Program-made: the position numbers and the translations under genes
The notes under the pieces: model-generated
Databases searched by the model: none
The model's input: only the letters and a program-made list of their open reading frames with translations
What the model was told of the DNA's origin: nothing
DNA from: CAZEUZ01 sp964515805
Lineage (GTDB): Bacteria > Pseudomonadota > Gammaproteobacteria > Pseudomonadales > Cellvibrionaceae
Direction of reading: 5' to 3'
Length of the DNA: 42,176 bases
Assembly: GCA_964515805.1 (NCBI GenBank)
Contig: CAZEUZ010000014.1
Span: forward strand, 1-42,176
Part shown: positions 1 through 9,115 of the stretch, piece after piece
Numbering within the stretch: position 1 is the first letter of the stretch
Layout: the number at the start of each line of letters is the position of its first letter

Positions 1-974
1 GCATTTTTGCGCCATTTTTTTGTCGGCAACATCGGCACACCGGATGAATAAGACCCCGCTGTATCAATTGATTTTGACACCAAGGTCATACCGGTAATAT
101 GAACATGGTCAGCAATCGTGATATGGCCGACGATACCCACCCCACCGGCAATAGTGCAGTGCTTACCAATAACCGTACTGCCTGCAATACCGGCACATCC
201 AGCTATCGCGGTGTGGGCGCCAATGCGAACGTTGTGTGCAATTTGCACCTGGTTATCTATCTTGACCCCTTCTTCCAATACGGTATTTCCTAAAGCTCCA
301 CGATCTACAGTTGAACAAGCACCAATCTCGACGTGGTCACCCACTTCAACGCCACCCAACTGATAGATTTTCTGCCAATGCTGGCCATCGCGCGCAAAAC
401 CAAATCCATCGGCGCCGATTACCGCACCGCTGTGAACGATTACATTGGATCCGATACCAACACCTTGGTTAATTGTTACGTTGGCATGTAGTTGAGTATT
501 TTTTCCAATTGTTGAATTTTTACCAATGAAACAACCGGCGCCAATAATTGTACCATTACCAATAGTGACATCTTGTTCGATGACTACCTGAGGGCCTATG
601 AGCACATCTTCGGCAATTAATGCATTATCATGAACTACTGCGGCAGAATGCACATTGCTGCCATCATAGTCAGTCATCTCAACAGCTGAATGCTTAAACA
701 GAGCTGTTAGGCGTGCAAAGCCCAAGTAGGGATCATTCATCACCAGTTTATTGCCGGAAAATAGCGCCGACATGTCAGGGCTCAGCAGCACGCAACCGGC
801 AGCGGTACTTGCCAGATATTTCTGGTAATTTTTGTTAGCTAAGAATGCAAGCTGAGTATTTTCGGCTTCCGATAAAGTCGCTAAACCATGGATTCGATAT
901 TCGGGATCACCCTCTAGCTCAACCTTAAGATAAGCAGCAATATCCTTCAATGCATGGCCATTATCCCGAGTCAT
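1..974 (-). CDS. lpxD: LpxD, UDP-3-O-acylglucosamine N-acyltransferase (3' end outside window)
   Basis: The reverse strand reads open from an ATG at 974 to the window edge, about 324 codons. LpxD adds the N-linked hydroxyacyl chain to UDP-3-O-acyl-glucosamine in lipid A synthesis at the cytosolic face. An N-terminal uridine-binding domain (ending in the NDPYLGFARL stretch) is followed by a left-handed beta-helix of hexapeptide repeats, for example LIGPQVVIEQDVTIGNGTII. The family motifs GADGFGFA and IDNQVQIAHNV are present; the His of the latter is the known catalytic base. The final trimerisation helix is cut off by the window. It lies 18 bp downstream of skp on the same strand, the usual order. 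No strong ribosome-binding site is seen before the ATG, so it may be coupled to skp translation. The identification is firm; only the C-terminus is unseen. Confidence 0.95.
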   Translation of the reverse strand, partial: MTRDNGHALKDIAAYLKVELEGDPEYRIHGLATLSEAENTQLAFLANKNYQKYLASTAAGCVLLSPDMSALFSGNKLVMNDPYLGFARLTALFKHSAVEMTDYDGSNVHSAAVVHDNALIAEDVLIGPQVVIEQDVTIGNGTIIGAGCFIGKNSTIGKNTQLHANVTINQGVGIGSNVIVHSGAVIGADGFGFARDGQHWQKIYQLGGVEVGDHVEIGACSTVDRGALGNTVLEEGVKIDNQVQIAHNVRIGAHTAIAGCAGIAGSTVIGKHCTIAGGVGIVGHITIADHVHITGMTLVSKSIDTAGSYSSGVPMLPTKKWRKN

Positions 975-992
975 AGAGAATAGCGTGTAAAT

Positions 993-1511
993 TTAGTTTC
1001 GAGCGTCCAATGCAGCTGTCACTTGGCCTGTAATGTCCAAATCAGGCACCGCAAAGTGAACAGCTTTGGCATTCAATAATAAACTAATTCCTTCGTTCTT
1101 TATGATTTCTTCAACAACCCCTTTAATAGAAGGTTCAAACTGCTTTTTAATTGCATCGATCGCGTTTTTACGCTGTGACTCGATTTTTTTTCGGGCCAGT
1201 TGATAGTCTGAAGATTTATATTTGACTTTGTTGGCGTGCTCGGCTCGCTGTTCATTGGACCAAGTCATGCCTTTACTACTTGCTTCCTTTTCCAGGTCTT
1301 GCAAATCTGCTTGTAACAGTTGAAACTTTTCTACCAACGACTTGTATTCAGAGCTATCGGTAACACTTTTTTGCTGTTGCTGGGCAAACTGGGTTGTCAA
1401 TATGGCTTTTTCCAAATTGATGACAGCAACTTTAGTTTGCTCCGCAAACCCAAGGGGCGCAAGTAACGATGATAAAATGAAAATAACTGGCAACTGAATT
1501 AACTTTCTCAC
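993..1511 (-). CDS. skp: Skp/OmpH periplasmic chaperone
   Basis: A protein of 172 residues. Residues 1-23 form a signal peptide ending LLAPLGFA, followed by a charged, mostly alpha-helical coiled-coil region (about 50-130) rich in Lys, Glu and Gln, as in the tentacles of Skp. The opening KVAVINLEKAILTTQFAQ after the signal is typical of the family. Skp is a trimeric holdase that carries unfolded outer-membrane proteins from the Sec translocon to the BAM complex. It sits directly downstream of bamA (44 bp) and upstream of lpxD, the standard order in gammaproteobacteria. The length is normal. Sequence conservation in this family is low, so identification rests on size, signal peptide, coiled coil and position together. 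Confidence 0.92.
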   Translation of the reverse strand: MRKLIQLPVIFILSSLLAPLGFAEQTKVAVINLEKAILTTQFAQQQQKSVTDSSEYKSLVEKFQLLQADLQDLEKEASSKGMTWSNEQRAEHANKVKYKSSDYQLARKKIESQRKNAIDAIKKQFEPSIKGVVEEIIKNEGISLLLNAKAVHFAVPDLDITGQVTAALDARN

Positions 1512-1555
1512 AATGGATATCCTCTGTTGGTTTTGACTAAAAAAAGTGGGCGTAT

Positions 1556-4237
1556 TTAAAAAATTCTACCCAGCGAAAATTCAAAAACTTGGGCGCGATC
1601 AAATGGCTGCTTTTTAAGAGGTTTGGCAATACTAAATGTCAAGGGGCCGAAACCAGAAAGCCATTGTATACCCAAGCCGGCGGCAACGCTCAGTTTAGAC
1701 ATATCAAAATCATCACAGTTTTGCTGCATAACACCACATTGAGTATCAAATACATTACCCGCATCGATAAACAAGGATGTACGCACTGATCGCTGATCTT
1801 CTACAAAAGGCAATGGGAAAGCTACTTCCACACCAGCTTCGAACAACATATTACCGCCAAATGTATCGATATCGGTTTCATCATAGCTGACTAGTTGTGC
1901 GGGATCGTCGGGATCGACAACGTAGACAAATTCTATATCATCATTACTATCAATCACTCCATCGTCATCATCCACGCCCTCTTTGAAAACAGGTACAGCG
2001 GGGTAAGCTGATGCAGGCGTACTCTTCGGCCCCAGTGAATTGGGCCGGAAACCTCTGACTGAACCGATACCACCGGCAAAAAAGTTCTCAAAAAAAGGAA
2101 AACGACTGGTACCGCCGTAGCTACTACCGTAGCCTATTTTCGTACGCAAACGCAAGGTCAGACTTTCCGTCAACGGCTTGAATAATTGAGCATTATAGGT
2201 CAATTTGTAGAATTCAACGTCGCTGGCGGGTAGCGTAGCCTCAAAATCAATGCGCTGTGAGTATCCTTCGGTGGCAAAAACACGGCGATTTAATGTGGAA
2301 TTTGACCAACCCAAATTTAGCTTCAAGGTATCAAATGTGTCGCCATTCTCGTCGATAAAACCATCAGGTGAATCCAACAACAAAGAGTCGTTAAGTGGCT
2401 GAAGTTGCGTGCGGTCCGTTGTAATAGGCTCTTGACCGCGATAATCGTCATCTTCATCGAGAAAATCATTATTATTATCGTCAACACTATCAATAATAGG
2501 CGACGCATAATTATTATAATTCTCTTCGACAAAAAACTCCGTCACTCCATCACGTGTTCTCGGACTACCGATAATTTCTCCCACAGCCGTAGCGCCTGTT
2601 TTGATTTTAATATTTTCGAATGAGAAACCCATAGAGACGCGGGAAACTTCAGAAATGGGATAACCGAAGTTAACCCTAGCGCCGAAAGTATCGGTAGTAT
2701 AGTTGCTGATATCCAGCTCATCGAAGTCGCGTTCGCGGAAGAATAAACCAATACCTCGGCTGACACCATCGGCAGTAAAGTAAGGATCTGTATAGTTAAA
2801 ATTGTAACTTTTCTGTGAGTTACTTCTATTGATGCTAAAACCTACCCGGTTGCCTGTGCCAAACCAGTTATCCTGTTCGACGCCTACACCTAAATTGATG
2901 CCGCTGTCTTGAGAAAAGCCAATGCTAGCATTCACATTCCCTGAAGGCTGCTCCTCCACAACAAATTCAATATCCAATTGATCGTCCGTGCCGGGCACTT
3001 CGCGAGTCTGCATATCGACACGGCTAAAAAATCCCAGACGCTCTAATCGGACTTTGGACAGCTCTAATTTAGCTGTGGAAAAAGGCGCCCCTTCCATTTG
3101 CCTCATTTCACGCCGTAGCACATGATCTGCCGTACTCTGATTGCCACGAAAGCTAATCCGACGAACATAGGCGCGACGCCCAGGATCGATAAAAAAAGTC
3201 ACTTTTACTGTATTACTTATCTTATCGAGATCAGTAAATCCTCGCACTTTGGCAAAACTGTAGCCTTCGTTACCTAAGCGCTTGGAAATTCTGTCTTGAG
3301 TAGACGTCATCAGCAATTGGGAAAAGGTTTGTCCTTCGCGCAGTAAAATCAAGCCGCTTATAATCGATTCATCAATGACTAGGTTGCCGGCTAATATTAG
3401 TTCGTCAACACTAAATACTTCACCCTCCGTCACATTGATGGTGATAAAAACTGTCTGCTTGTCAGGGCTTAACGATACCTGGGTAGAGTCAATGCTAAAT
3501 TGCAGGTAACCTCTATCCAGATAAAAGGATTTTAGACGCTCCAAATCACCTGCCAACTTCTCTTTTGCGTACTTATCATCGCCACTGACCCACGACCACC
3601 AACCAGAGGTACTCAATTCAAATAACTCTATTAAGTCCTCACTATTGAAAATCTGGTTGCCAACGATATTGATATGCTTAATTTTTGCCACCTGCCCTTC
3701 ATCAATATCAATATTAATAGCAACTTGGTTGCGCTGTAGCGTATCAACTGAAACAATGACTTGCGCTGCGTAGCGGCCTTGGGAAGAATACTGGCGGCGC
3801 AAATCTCGAACAATCGCAGCCAATGTTGCATGCTTAAATATTTGACCTTCAGCAATACCATTATCTTTAAGTATCGTCAGCAATTGCTCCGTCGGAATAA
3901 TTTTATTGCCGACGACGGATAAGCTGAGAATAGCCGGCCGCTCCTTAACTAACACGACCAGCACATTACCTTCTCTGCCAAGTTGAATATCGGCAAAAAG
4001 CCCGGTGCGAAATAATGCCCGCACCGATTCTTGTAACTGTGGTGATGTGACCAGCGCACCTACCTTAACAGGAATTGCCGCAAAGACAGTCGCTGCGGAA
4101 ACCCGCTGTAATCCCCTGACCTGAATATCTTCAACAATAAAAGAATTCGCCACACTATGTCCATGCCAAAGCAGCGGCACTAAAAAGCATAAAAGCAGTG
4201 GCACAGTCCTGGCGATTAAACCAAACCTAGAAATCAC
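1556..4237 (-). CDS. bamA: BamA, outer-membrane protein assembly factor, with Asp-rich loop insertions
   Basis: BamA is the essential pore of the BAM complex that folds and inserts beta-barrel proteins into the outer membrane. The 893 residues comprise a signal peptide (1 to about 30), five POTRA domains (about 31-430; first one opening FIVEDIQVRGLQRV) and a 16-strand barrel ending in a C-terminal Phe (SLGRIF). The conserved lid-loop motif VRGF lies in GGIGSVRGFRPNSLGPK. The protein is some 80-90 residues longer than the roughly 800-810 usual for the family. The excess lies in two acidic loop segments, about residues 575-630 (containing NNNDFLDEDDDYRG and DSPDGFIDENGD) and about 750-790 (containing VDDDDGVIDSNDD). 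These resemble calcium-binding DxDxDG loops. The first maps to extracellular loop 4, the second to loop 6 after VRGF. Located between rseP and skp as usual. Confidence 0.97.
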   Translation of the reverse strand: MISRFGLIARTVPLLLCFLVPLLWHGHSVANSFIVEDIQVRGLQRVSAATVFAAIPVKVGALVTSPQLQESVRALFRTGLFADIQLGREGNVLVVLVKERPAILSLSVVGNKIIPTEQLLTILKDNGIAEGQIFKHATLAAIVRDLRRQYSSQGRYAAQVIVSVDTLQRNQVAINIDIDEGQVAKIKHINIVGNQIFNSEDLIELFELSTSGWWSWVSGDDKYAKEKLAGDLERLKSFYLDRGYLQFSIDSTQVSLSPDKQTVFITINVTEGEVFSVDELILAGNLVIDESIISGLILLREGQTFSQLLMTSTQDRISKRLGNEGYSFAKVRGFTDLDKISNTVKVTFFIDPGRRAYVRRISFRGNQSTADHVLRREMRQMEGAPFSTAKLELSKVRLERLGFFSRVDMQTREVPGTDDQLDIEFVVEEQPSGNVNASIGFSQDSGINLGVGVEQDNWFGTGNRVGFSINRSNSQKSYNFNYTDPYFTADGVSRGIGLFFRERDFDELDISNYTTDTFGARVNFGYPISEVSRVSMGFSFENIKIKTGATAVGEIIGSPRTRDGVTEFFVEENYNNYASPIIDSVDDNNNDFLDEDDDYRGQEPITTDRTQLQPLNDSLLLDSPDGFIDENGDTFDTLKLNLGWSNSTLNRRVFATEGYSQRIDFEATLPASDVEFYKLTYNAQLFKPLTESLTLRLRTKIGYGSSYGGTSRFPFFENFFAGGIGSVRGFRPNSLGPKSTPASAYPAVPVFKEGVDDDDGVIDSNDDIEFVYVVDPDDPAQLVSYDETDIDTFGGNMLFEAGVEVAFPLPFVEDQRSVRTSLFIDAGNVFDTQCGVMQQNCDDFDMSKLSVAAGLGIQWLSGFGPLTFSIAKPLKKQPFDRAQVFEFSLGRIF

Positions 4238-4320
4238 AATTGGATGGATAGTCGAATAAAAAATTAAACAAGGTATTTTTCACGCATCTATGAAGGTGAA
4301 ATGATAGACAAATAACAAGA

Positions 4321-5682
4321 CTAGTTATTAATAAACTCACGCATAATATCATTATAGAGCGCTAATAACATTATACTGGCAACAATAAAAAATCCTATTT
4401 GGAAACCCACCATCTGCAACTTTTGCGGTACTGGGCTGCCCTTGATGGCCTCAATTAAATAAAATAGCAAATGTCCGCCATCTAACACGGGGATTGGCAG
4501 CAAGTTAAAGACACCCAGACTGACACTTAACAGCGCCAAAAACCCCGTATAATAGATAATTCCGGCTTCGGCTTGTTCCCCAGCGACCTTGGCAATAGTA
4601 ATAACGCCGCTTAAGTGCTTGGTTGAAATTTCACCAAAAATAATTTTCTTTACTGACGAAAGCACAAAAACCGAAGTGTTCCAAGTTTTTTGGACTCCCT
4701 CGACAAAAGCTTGCAACGGACTATGGTCTATGTGCCGGATCATATCCGGTGGCCACTCAGGCGGCACTGGATAGACACCAACACGTCCAAATTGCTCACC
4801 ATCTTGCTCAACTAATTGGGGGGTAATATCCACGTAGCGAGTTTGTCCATTTCTTACTATGGTTAAGGTGATGACCTGTTCAGGCCTGTCTCTGACATAA
4901 CTAACCCACTGTTCCCAATGTTCCATCGTATTACGATCTGCGGCGATAATCTTGTCAGCTACCTGTAAACCAGCAGTTTCAGCAGGACTGCCTTGAGTAA
5001 TTCCGGCGATTTCAATATCAGTCAGTAATGGTCGATAGATGTTCAATCCCAAACTAGCCAAAGGATCTGGCATATCGTCTCCCTCCAGCCATTGATTTAG
5101 ATACACTTGTTTATCTGATAGGCGTTGAGACTTCTGATCTTTAAGCGACAATGTCAATACGCCCGACTCACCCATACGACTAATTAATTGTTGGTTGACT
5201 TCTTGCCAGGTTCGGGTCTCAACGCCGTCAATAGCAACTATTTGCTGACCGGACTTGACGCCTGCACGATCAGCGAGGCTCTCAGCAGCAACTTCGCCGA
5301 CAACGGGGACTAATTCATCACGGCCCAGCATTGCCAGGAACCAAAACAAGAAAAATGCAAGTAAAAAATTGGCTAAAGGACCAGCAATAACTACTGCAAT
5401 TCGCTGCCAAACATTTTTTTGAGTAAATGCGTGTGGAAGTTCGGAAGGCTCAACTTCGCCCTCGCGCTCATCAAGCATCTTGACATAGCCACCCAGTGGA
5501 ATAGCCGCCAAAGTAAATTCCGTACCGTGCTTATCCACCCGAGTGTATAACGGTTTACCAAAACCCACCGAAAAGCGAATAACTTTGACACCACAACGAC
5601 GGGCAACGTAAAAGTGGCCGTATTCGTGAATGGTGACTAATATAGCTAACGCCAGTAGAAACCATAAAATGGTCATAATCAT
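4321..5682 (-). CDS. rseP: RseP, site-2 intramembrane zinc protease
   Basis: RseP cuts the anti-sigma factor RseA within the membrane after DegS has made the first cut, releasing sigma E; it also clears signal-peptide remnants. The 453-residue protein has the zinc motif HEYGH at residues 19-23 in the first membrane segment. Two PDZ domains follow in the periplasmic part (about 115-310), and the second metal-binding motif PIPVLDGGHLL lies in the third membrane segment near the C-terminus. The length matches the family (about 450). The start ATG at 5682 has an AAGGA ribosome-binding site six bases upstream; a second in-frame ATG lies two codons in. It is 16 bp from dxr and followed by bamA after 83 bp, the usual order. 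A DegS-type protease is also in this window (15261-16397). Confidence 0.96.
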   Translation of the reverse strand: MIMTILWFLLALAILVTIHEYGHFYVARRCGVKVIRFSVGFGKPLYTRVDKHGTEFTLAAIPLGGYVKMLDEREGEVEPSELPHAFTQKNVWQRIAVVIAGPLANFLLAFFLFWFLAMLGRDELVPVVGEVAAESLADRAGVKSGQQIVAIDGVETRTWQEVNQQLISRMGESGVLTLSLKDQKSQRLSDKQVYLNQWLEGDDMPDPLASLGLNIYRPLLTDIEIAGITQGSPAETAGLQVADKIIAADRNTMEHWEQWVSYVRDRPEQVITLTIVRNGQTRYVDITPQLVEQDGEQFGRVGVYPVPPEWPPDMIRHIDHSPLQAFVEGVQKTWNTSVFVLSSVKKIIFGEISTKHLSGVITIAKVAGEQAEAGIIYYTGFLALLSVSLGVFNLLPIPVLDGGHLLFYLIEAIKGSPVPQKLQMVGFQIGFFIVASIMLLALYNDIMREFINN

Positions 5683-5698
5683 CCGTTATCCTTATCAG

Positions 5699-6916
5699 TT
5701 AAGCCTGTAATTGTCTAACTTGTTCAACGGCTTTACTCCTAGCAACTCTATCGAGGTGTTGGACCATATCCAAGTCCTCAGGTTCTGAGGACTCAACAGA
5801 ATCCATTACCCGCTGCCATATTTCCGCAATCTGATCAAAGCGAATTGCACGCTGCAAAAAAGCCTCTACAGCCACTTCATTGGCTGCATTGAGTAGTACC
5901 GGCGCACCGGCACCAACACACATACTATCGACAGCCATCGACAATGCTGGAAAGCGGCTATTGTCAGGTGCTTCAAAGTCCAAAGTGGCAGAGGCGATAA
6001 TATCTAGAGCAGTAGCACCGGAAACTATTCTGTGAGGCCAGGCCAAGGCATGCGCAATAGGCACCTTCATGTCAGGATTACCTAAATGAGCCAATATCGA
6101 TCCGTCGATGTACTCTACCATTGAATGCACCACACTTTGCGGATGAATAACGACATCGATAAGGTCAGGAGTCATTCCAAATAACCAGCAGGCTTCAATA
6201 ATTTCCAATCCCTTATTCATCAAGGTTGCCGAATCCACGGAAATTTTTTTCCCCATTGACCATTTCGGATGGTTACATGCTTGTTCAGGCGTTGCCGAAC
6301 GCATGGCTTCACAACTCCACTGGCGAAAAGGACCACCGGAGCCAGTGAGCAATAGACGAGTAATTCCTGCTTGTTTCGGATCAGAATAATCGTGAGGCAG
6401 GCACTGAAATATGGCATTGTGCTCAGAATCAATAGGCAACAGTTGAGCCTTGGACTGCATTTGAGCCTGTATAAACAGGCCACCGGCCATCACCAATGTT
6501 TCCTTATTGGCGAGCAGTACTTTTTTCCCGGCCTTTACTGCTGCAAATGTGGGTAGAAGGCCAGCGGCTCCGACAATAGCAGCCATTACGGTATCTACTT
6601 CGCTGGCAGATGCTACCGCAACCAAGTTATCTATGCCCTCAAGCACCTCTGTGGGAATTTTCAGCTGTGACAGTTGCTCGCGCACTTCGGCAGCGGCTTT
6701 AACGTCCAATAATACAGCAAAGTGAGGGCGCAGCCGCTTGCACTGATTCACTAACATCGCAGTATTATTATTGGCAGTAAGGGCAAACACACGATAACTT
6801 TCCGGATGTTGTGAAAGTACTTCCAGGGTACTACGACCAATAGATCCGGTTGAACCCAGTACCGTCACTATTTGAGGGCCTCCGTTCGTTGCTGAATTCA
6901 TAAAATCAGAACCCAT
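5699..6916 (-). CDS. dxr: 1-deoxy-D-xylulose 5-phosphate reductoisomerase
   Basis: Dxr converts DXP to 2-C-methyl-D-erythritol 4-phosphate with NADPH, the committed step of the MEP isoprenoid pathway. In 405 residues the NADPH-binding motif VLGSTGSIG is near the N-terminus (about 19-27). The metal/substrate motif is IDSEHNAIFQCL, the flexible loop is SGGPFRQW, and NKGLEIIEACWLF lies in the catalytic domain; all are characteristic. The first ATG (6916) lies 15 bases ahead of a second (6901), and neither has a clear ribosome-binding site. The family usually begins a few residues before the nucleotide-binding motif, so the shorter start is possible. It sits between cdsA (21 bp) and rseP (16 bp). 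With uppS and cdsA it makes an isoprenoid/lipid-carrier block within the translation operon. Confidence 0.96.
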   Translation of the reverse strand: MGSDFMNSATNGGPQIVTVLGSTGSIGRSTLEVLSQHPESYRVFALTANNNTAMLVNQCKRLRPHFAVLLDVKAAAEVREQLSQLKIPTEVLEGIDNLVAVASASEVDTVMAAIVGAAGLLPTFAAVKAGKKVLLANKETLVMAGGLFIQAQMQSKAQLLPIDSEHNAIFQCLPHDYSDPKQAGITRLLLTGSGGPFRQWSCEAMRSATPEQACNHPKWSMGKKISVDSATLMNKGLEIIEACWLFGMTPDLIDVVIHPQSVVHSMVEYIDGSILAHLGNPDMKVPIAHALAWPHRIVSGATALDIIASATLDFEAPDNSRFPALSMAVDSMCVGAGAPVLLNAANEVAVEAFLQRAIRFDQIAEIWQRVMDSVESSEPEDLDMVQHLDRVARSKAVEQVRQLQA

Positions 6917-6937
6917 ACAGTTGAGCTGGGCACAGTA

Positions 6938-7774
6938 TTACATTCCCCAATCAGAAGAAATAATTGCAAGAGCAAATACTGGAACTGCAGCTGTTAAGCT
7001 ATCGAGACGATCGAGAAACCCTCCATGACCTGGCAACATGCTACCACTATCTTTAATGCCACGATTACGTTTGGCCATACTTTCCACTAAATCACCTACG
7101 ATTGAAGCCAAGGCAACGAGCACAATAACAGTAACAAGTTGTATCCACTGAGGAAAGTCGAGTATCCAAGCAACCGATAAAGCTAAGAACGCAGTGGCAA
7201 TCAGTCCACCGCAAAACCCTTCCCAAGATTTACCGGGACTGATTATTGGAGCCAATTTATTTTTACCGAGCACTTTACCTGAAAAGTAGGCGCCTACGTC
7301 TGCCGTTATAACTATTGCCACAACTAATACAATCAACCAGTTACCATGTTTGAGTCCGTGTAGATAGAGTAGCGCTGCCCAGGCAGGGATCAGAATTAAC
7401 CAACCTACCAGGGCCAGTACCCAACGCCTACTCCAAAGCACTGCGCTAGCGGGGTAACTTTGAAGCCACAACAGAGACAACCCCCACCAACTAACTGATA
7501 TAATCAAAAGATAACGAATTATCTCGGTATTCATGGTCAATTTAGGTGAAATATCTGCAATGACAACAACAACGGATAGTAATAGCCCTGTCGCTAAAAC
7601 ATAGATAAAGCGCTGCATTGGTCGGTGCCAATAAGCAATATCAGCCCATTCCCAGGCGCTAATTAGCAACAAAATAGTTATTAATATGACAAAAACGAAC
7701 CCGGGAGCTGCAAATAGAGTACAAAGAAATATCAACAATATTAACAGTGCGGTAATAACTCTCTGCCTAAGCAA
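6938..7774 (-). CDS. cdsA: CdsA, phosphatidate cytidylyltransferase (TTG start)
   Basis: CdsA makes CDP-diacylglycerol from phosphatidic acid and CTP, the branch point for all membrane phospholipids. The 278-residue protein is a polytopic inner-membrane protein with about eight hydrophobic segments. It carries the family signature near the C-terminus, KRNRGIKDSGSMLPGHGG followed by FLDRLDSL, and the upstream motif SPGKSWEGFCGG. The start is a TTG at 7774 that overlaps the end of uppS by eight bases. It gives MLRQRVITALLIL, which aligns with the known N-terminus of E. coli CdsA, so the rare start is well supported and implies translational coupling to uppS. Confidence 0.95.
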   Translation of the reverse strand: MLRQRVITALLILLIFLCTLFAAPGFVFVILITILLLISAWEWADIAYWHRPMQRFIYVLATGLLLSVVVVIADISPKLTMNTEIIRYLLIISVSWWGLSLLWLQSYPASAVLWSRRWVLALVGWLILIPAWAALLYLHGLKHGNWLIVLVVAIVITADVGAYFSGKVLGKNKLAPIISPGKSWEGFCGGLIATAFLALSVAWILDFPQWIQLVTVIVLVALASIVGDLVESMAKRNRGIKDSGSMLPGHGGFLDRLDSLTAAVPVFALAIISSDWGM

Positions 7775-8498
7775 AATAATTACCAGCTAACTGTTGGCTA
7801 TTAAGTCCAAAACGGCGCTGTCGAGTGTAATATTCGGCAATAATCTTCTCAAAGTCCTCTTTTTGAAAATCTGGCCATAATTTTTGGCTAAAAAATAGTT
7901 CCGCATAGGCGCACTGCCACAATAAAAAATTACTAATACGGTGTTCATTTCCAGTCCGAACCAACATATCCAGGTTAGGTAAATCTGCGAGAGACATGTA
8001 TTGATCAAAAATATCCTCGTTGACACTATCGATTTCACGCTTTCCTTCCAACACATCAGCGGTCAGTCGTTTGGCGGCATTCACTATATCCCATTTACCA
8101 CCATAATCAGCAGCAATAACCAGAGTGATATCACCACTATTGGCAATCTTCTCTGCATTGACTATGGCCTTGCAAATTTTCTCACTGAAGCGCTGACGAT
8201 CACCAATCACGCGCAGCCTTACCCCGTCTTTATGTAACTTTCTCGACTCATTGTTGAGGTAAAGGTGGAATAGCCCCATCAATGCATTGACTTCTTTAGC
8301 TGGCCGTTGCCAATTTTCACTGCTAAAGGCAAACACTGTGAGCACTTCTAACTGGTTATCGCGGCAAGTTTGTAGCATGTCGCGAATACGTTCCACGCCT
8401 GCCCTGTGCCCTTCAACGCTTAAGAGACCTCTCTGTCTAGCCCAGCGATTGTTACCATCCATCACAATCGCTGCATGTCGTAAGGATGTGTTATTCAA
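7767..8498 (-). CDS. uppS: Undecaprenyl diphosphate synthase
   Basis: UppS is the cis-prenyltransferase that builds the C55 lipid carrier used by MraY and MurG (both in this window) and by LPS O-antigen assembly. The 243 residues include the catalytic-Asp motif HAAIVMDGNNRWARQRG near the N-terminus, VFAFSSENWQRP, and the C-terminal substrate motif RTGNEHRISNFLLWQCAYAE. That last motif normally reads RTGGE; here the second Gly is Asn, a small departure whose effect is unknown. The length is standard. It lies 17 bp after frr and overlaps cdsA. Confidence 0.96.
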   Translation of the reverse strand: MNNTSLRHAAIVMDGNNRWARQRGLLSVEGHRAGVERIRDMLQTCRDNQLEVLTVFAFSSENWQRPAKEVNALMGLFHLYLNNESRKLHKDGVRLRVIGDRQRFSEKICKAIVNAEKIANSGDITLVIAADYGGKWDIVNAAKRLTADVLEGKREIDSVNEDIFDQYMSLADLPNLDMLVRTGNEHRISNFLLWQCAYAELFFSQKLWPDFQKEDFEKIIAEYYTRQRRFGLNSQQLAGNYFA

Positions 8499-8515
8499 CG
8501 TAGAAACTCATATCG

Positions 8516-9073
8516 TTAAATTTCCAGCAGATCTTCTTCCTTGGCTGCTAAAGAGCTATCAATTTTTTTGATGAATTCGTCTGTCAAATTTTGAATAACA
8601 ACTAACTCTCGATGTTCGTCGTCTTTACTGATCTCATTATCCTTAAGCAACTCCTTGATATCACTCACTGCATCGCGACGTGCATTACGAACAGATACAC
8701 GGGCTGTCTCGGCCTCAACTTTGGCTTGTTTGACAAGTTTTTTTCGCGTTTCTTCCGTTAATGGCGGCATGGGAAGGCGGATTAGATCTGCCGTAGTAGA
8801 GGGGTTTAACCCCAGATCAGACTTTAAAATGGCCTTTTCAATTTCCGGCGTCAGTTGCTTTTCCCAAGGACTGATTGATAAGGTACGAGCATCCAACACC
8901 GAAATGTTCGCCACCATGGATAGCTGTGTCTCTACACCGTAGTAATTGACCGTAACACCGTCGAGAATACTGGGGTTTGCACGACCCGTTCGAATTTTAT
9001 TAAAGTTATTAGCCAATGCATCCAGGCTTTTCTGCATACGTTTTTTAGCATCTGCTTTTATCTCTTCAATCAT
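8516..9073 (-). CDS. frr: Ribosome recycling factor
   Basis: Frr, with EF-G, splits the post-termination ribosome so that subunits can be reused. The 185-residue length is exactly that of the family. The hallmark segments are seen in order: KIRTGRANPSILDGVTVNYY in the first helix of the three-helix bundle, the hinge and domain II region around TLSISPWEKQLTPEIEKAI, then DLIRLPMPPLTEETRKKLVK and VRNARRDAV in the long helices. It begins with ATG at 9073, 42 bp downstream of pyrH, and is followed by uppS. This tsf-pyrH-frr-uppS order is conserved widely in bacteria, so function and name are secure. Confidence 0.97.
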   Translation of the reverse strand: MIEEIKADAKKRMQKSLDALANNFNKIRTGRANPSILDGVTVNYYGVETQLSMVANISVLDARTLSISPWEKQLTPEIEKAILKSDLGLNPSTTADLIRLPMPPLTEETRKKLVKQAKVEAETARVSVRNARRDAVSDIKELLKDNEISKDDEHRELVVIQNLTDEFIKKIDSSLAAKEEDLLEI

Positions 9074-9115
9074 GCTTATCAGCCTTTATCTGTTTATTCG
9101 CTTAATCTGCAGCGC

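Noticed and set aside
99..363. Plus-strand ORFs at the left edge
   Set aside because: They run antisense to the hexapeptide-repeat region of lpxD.
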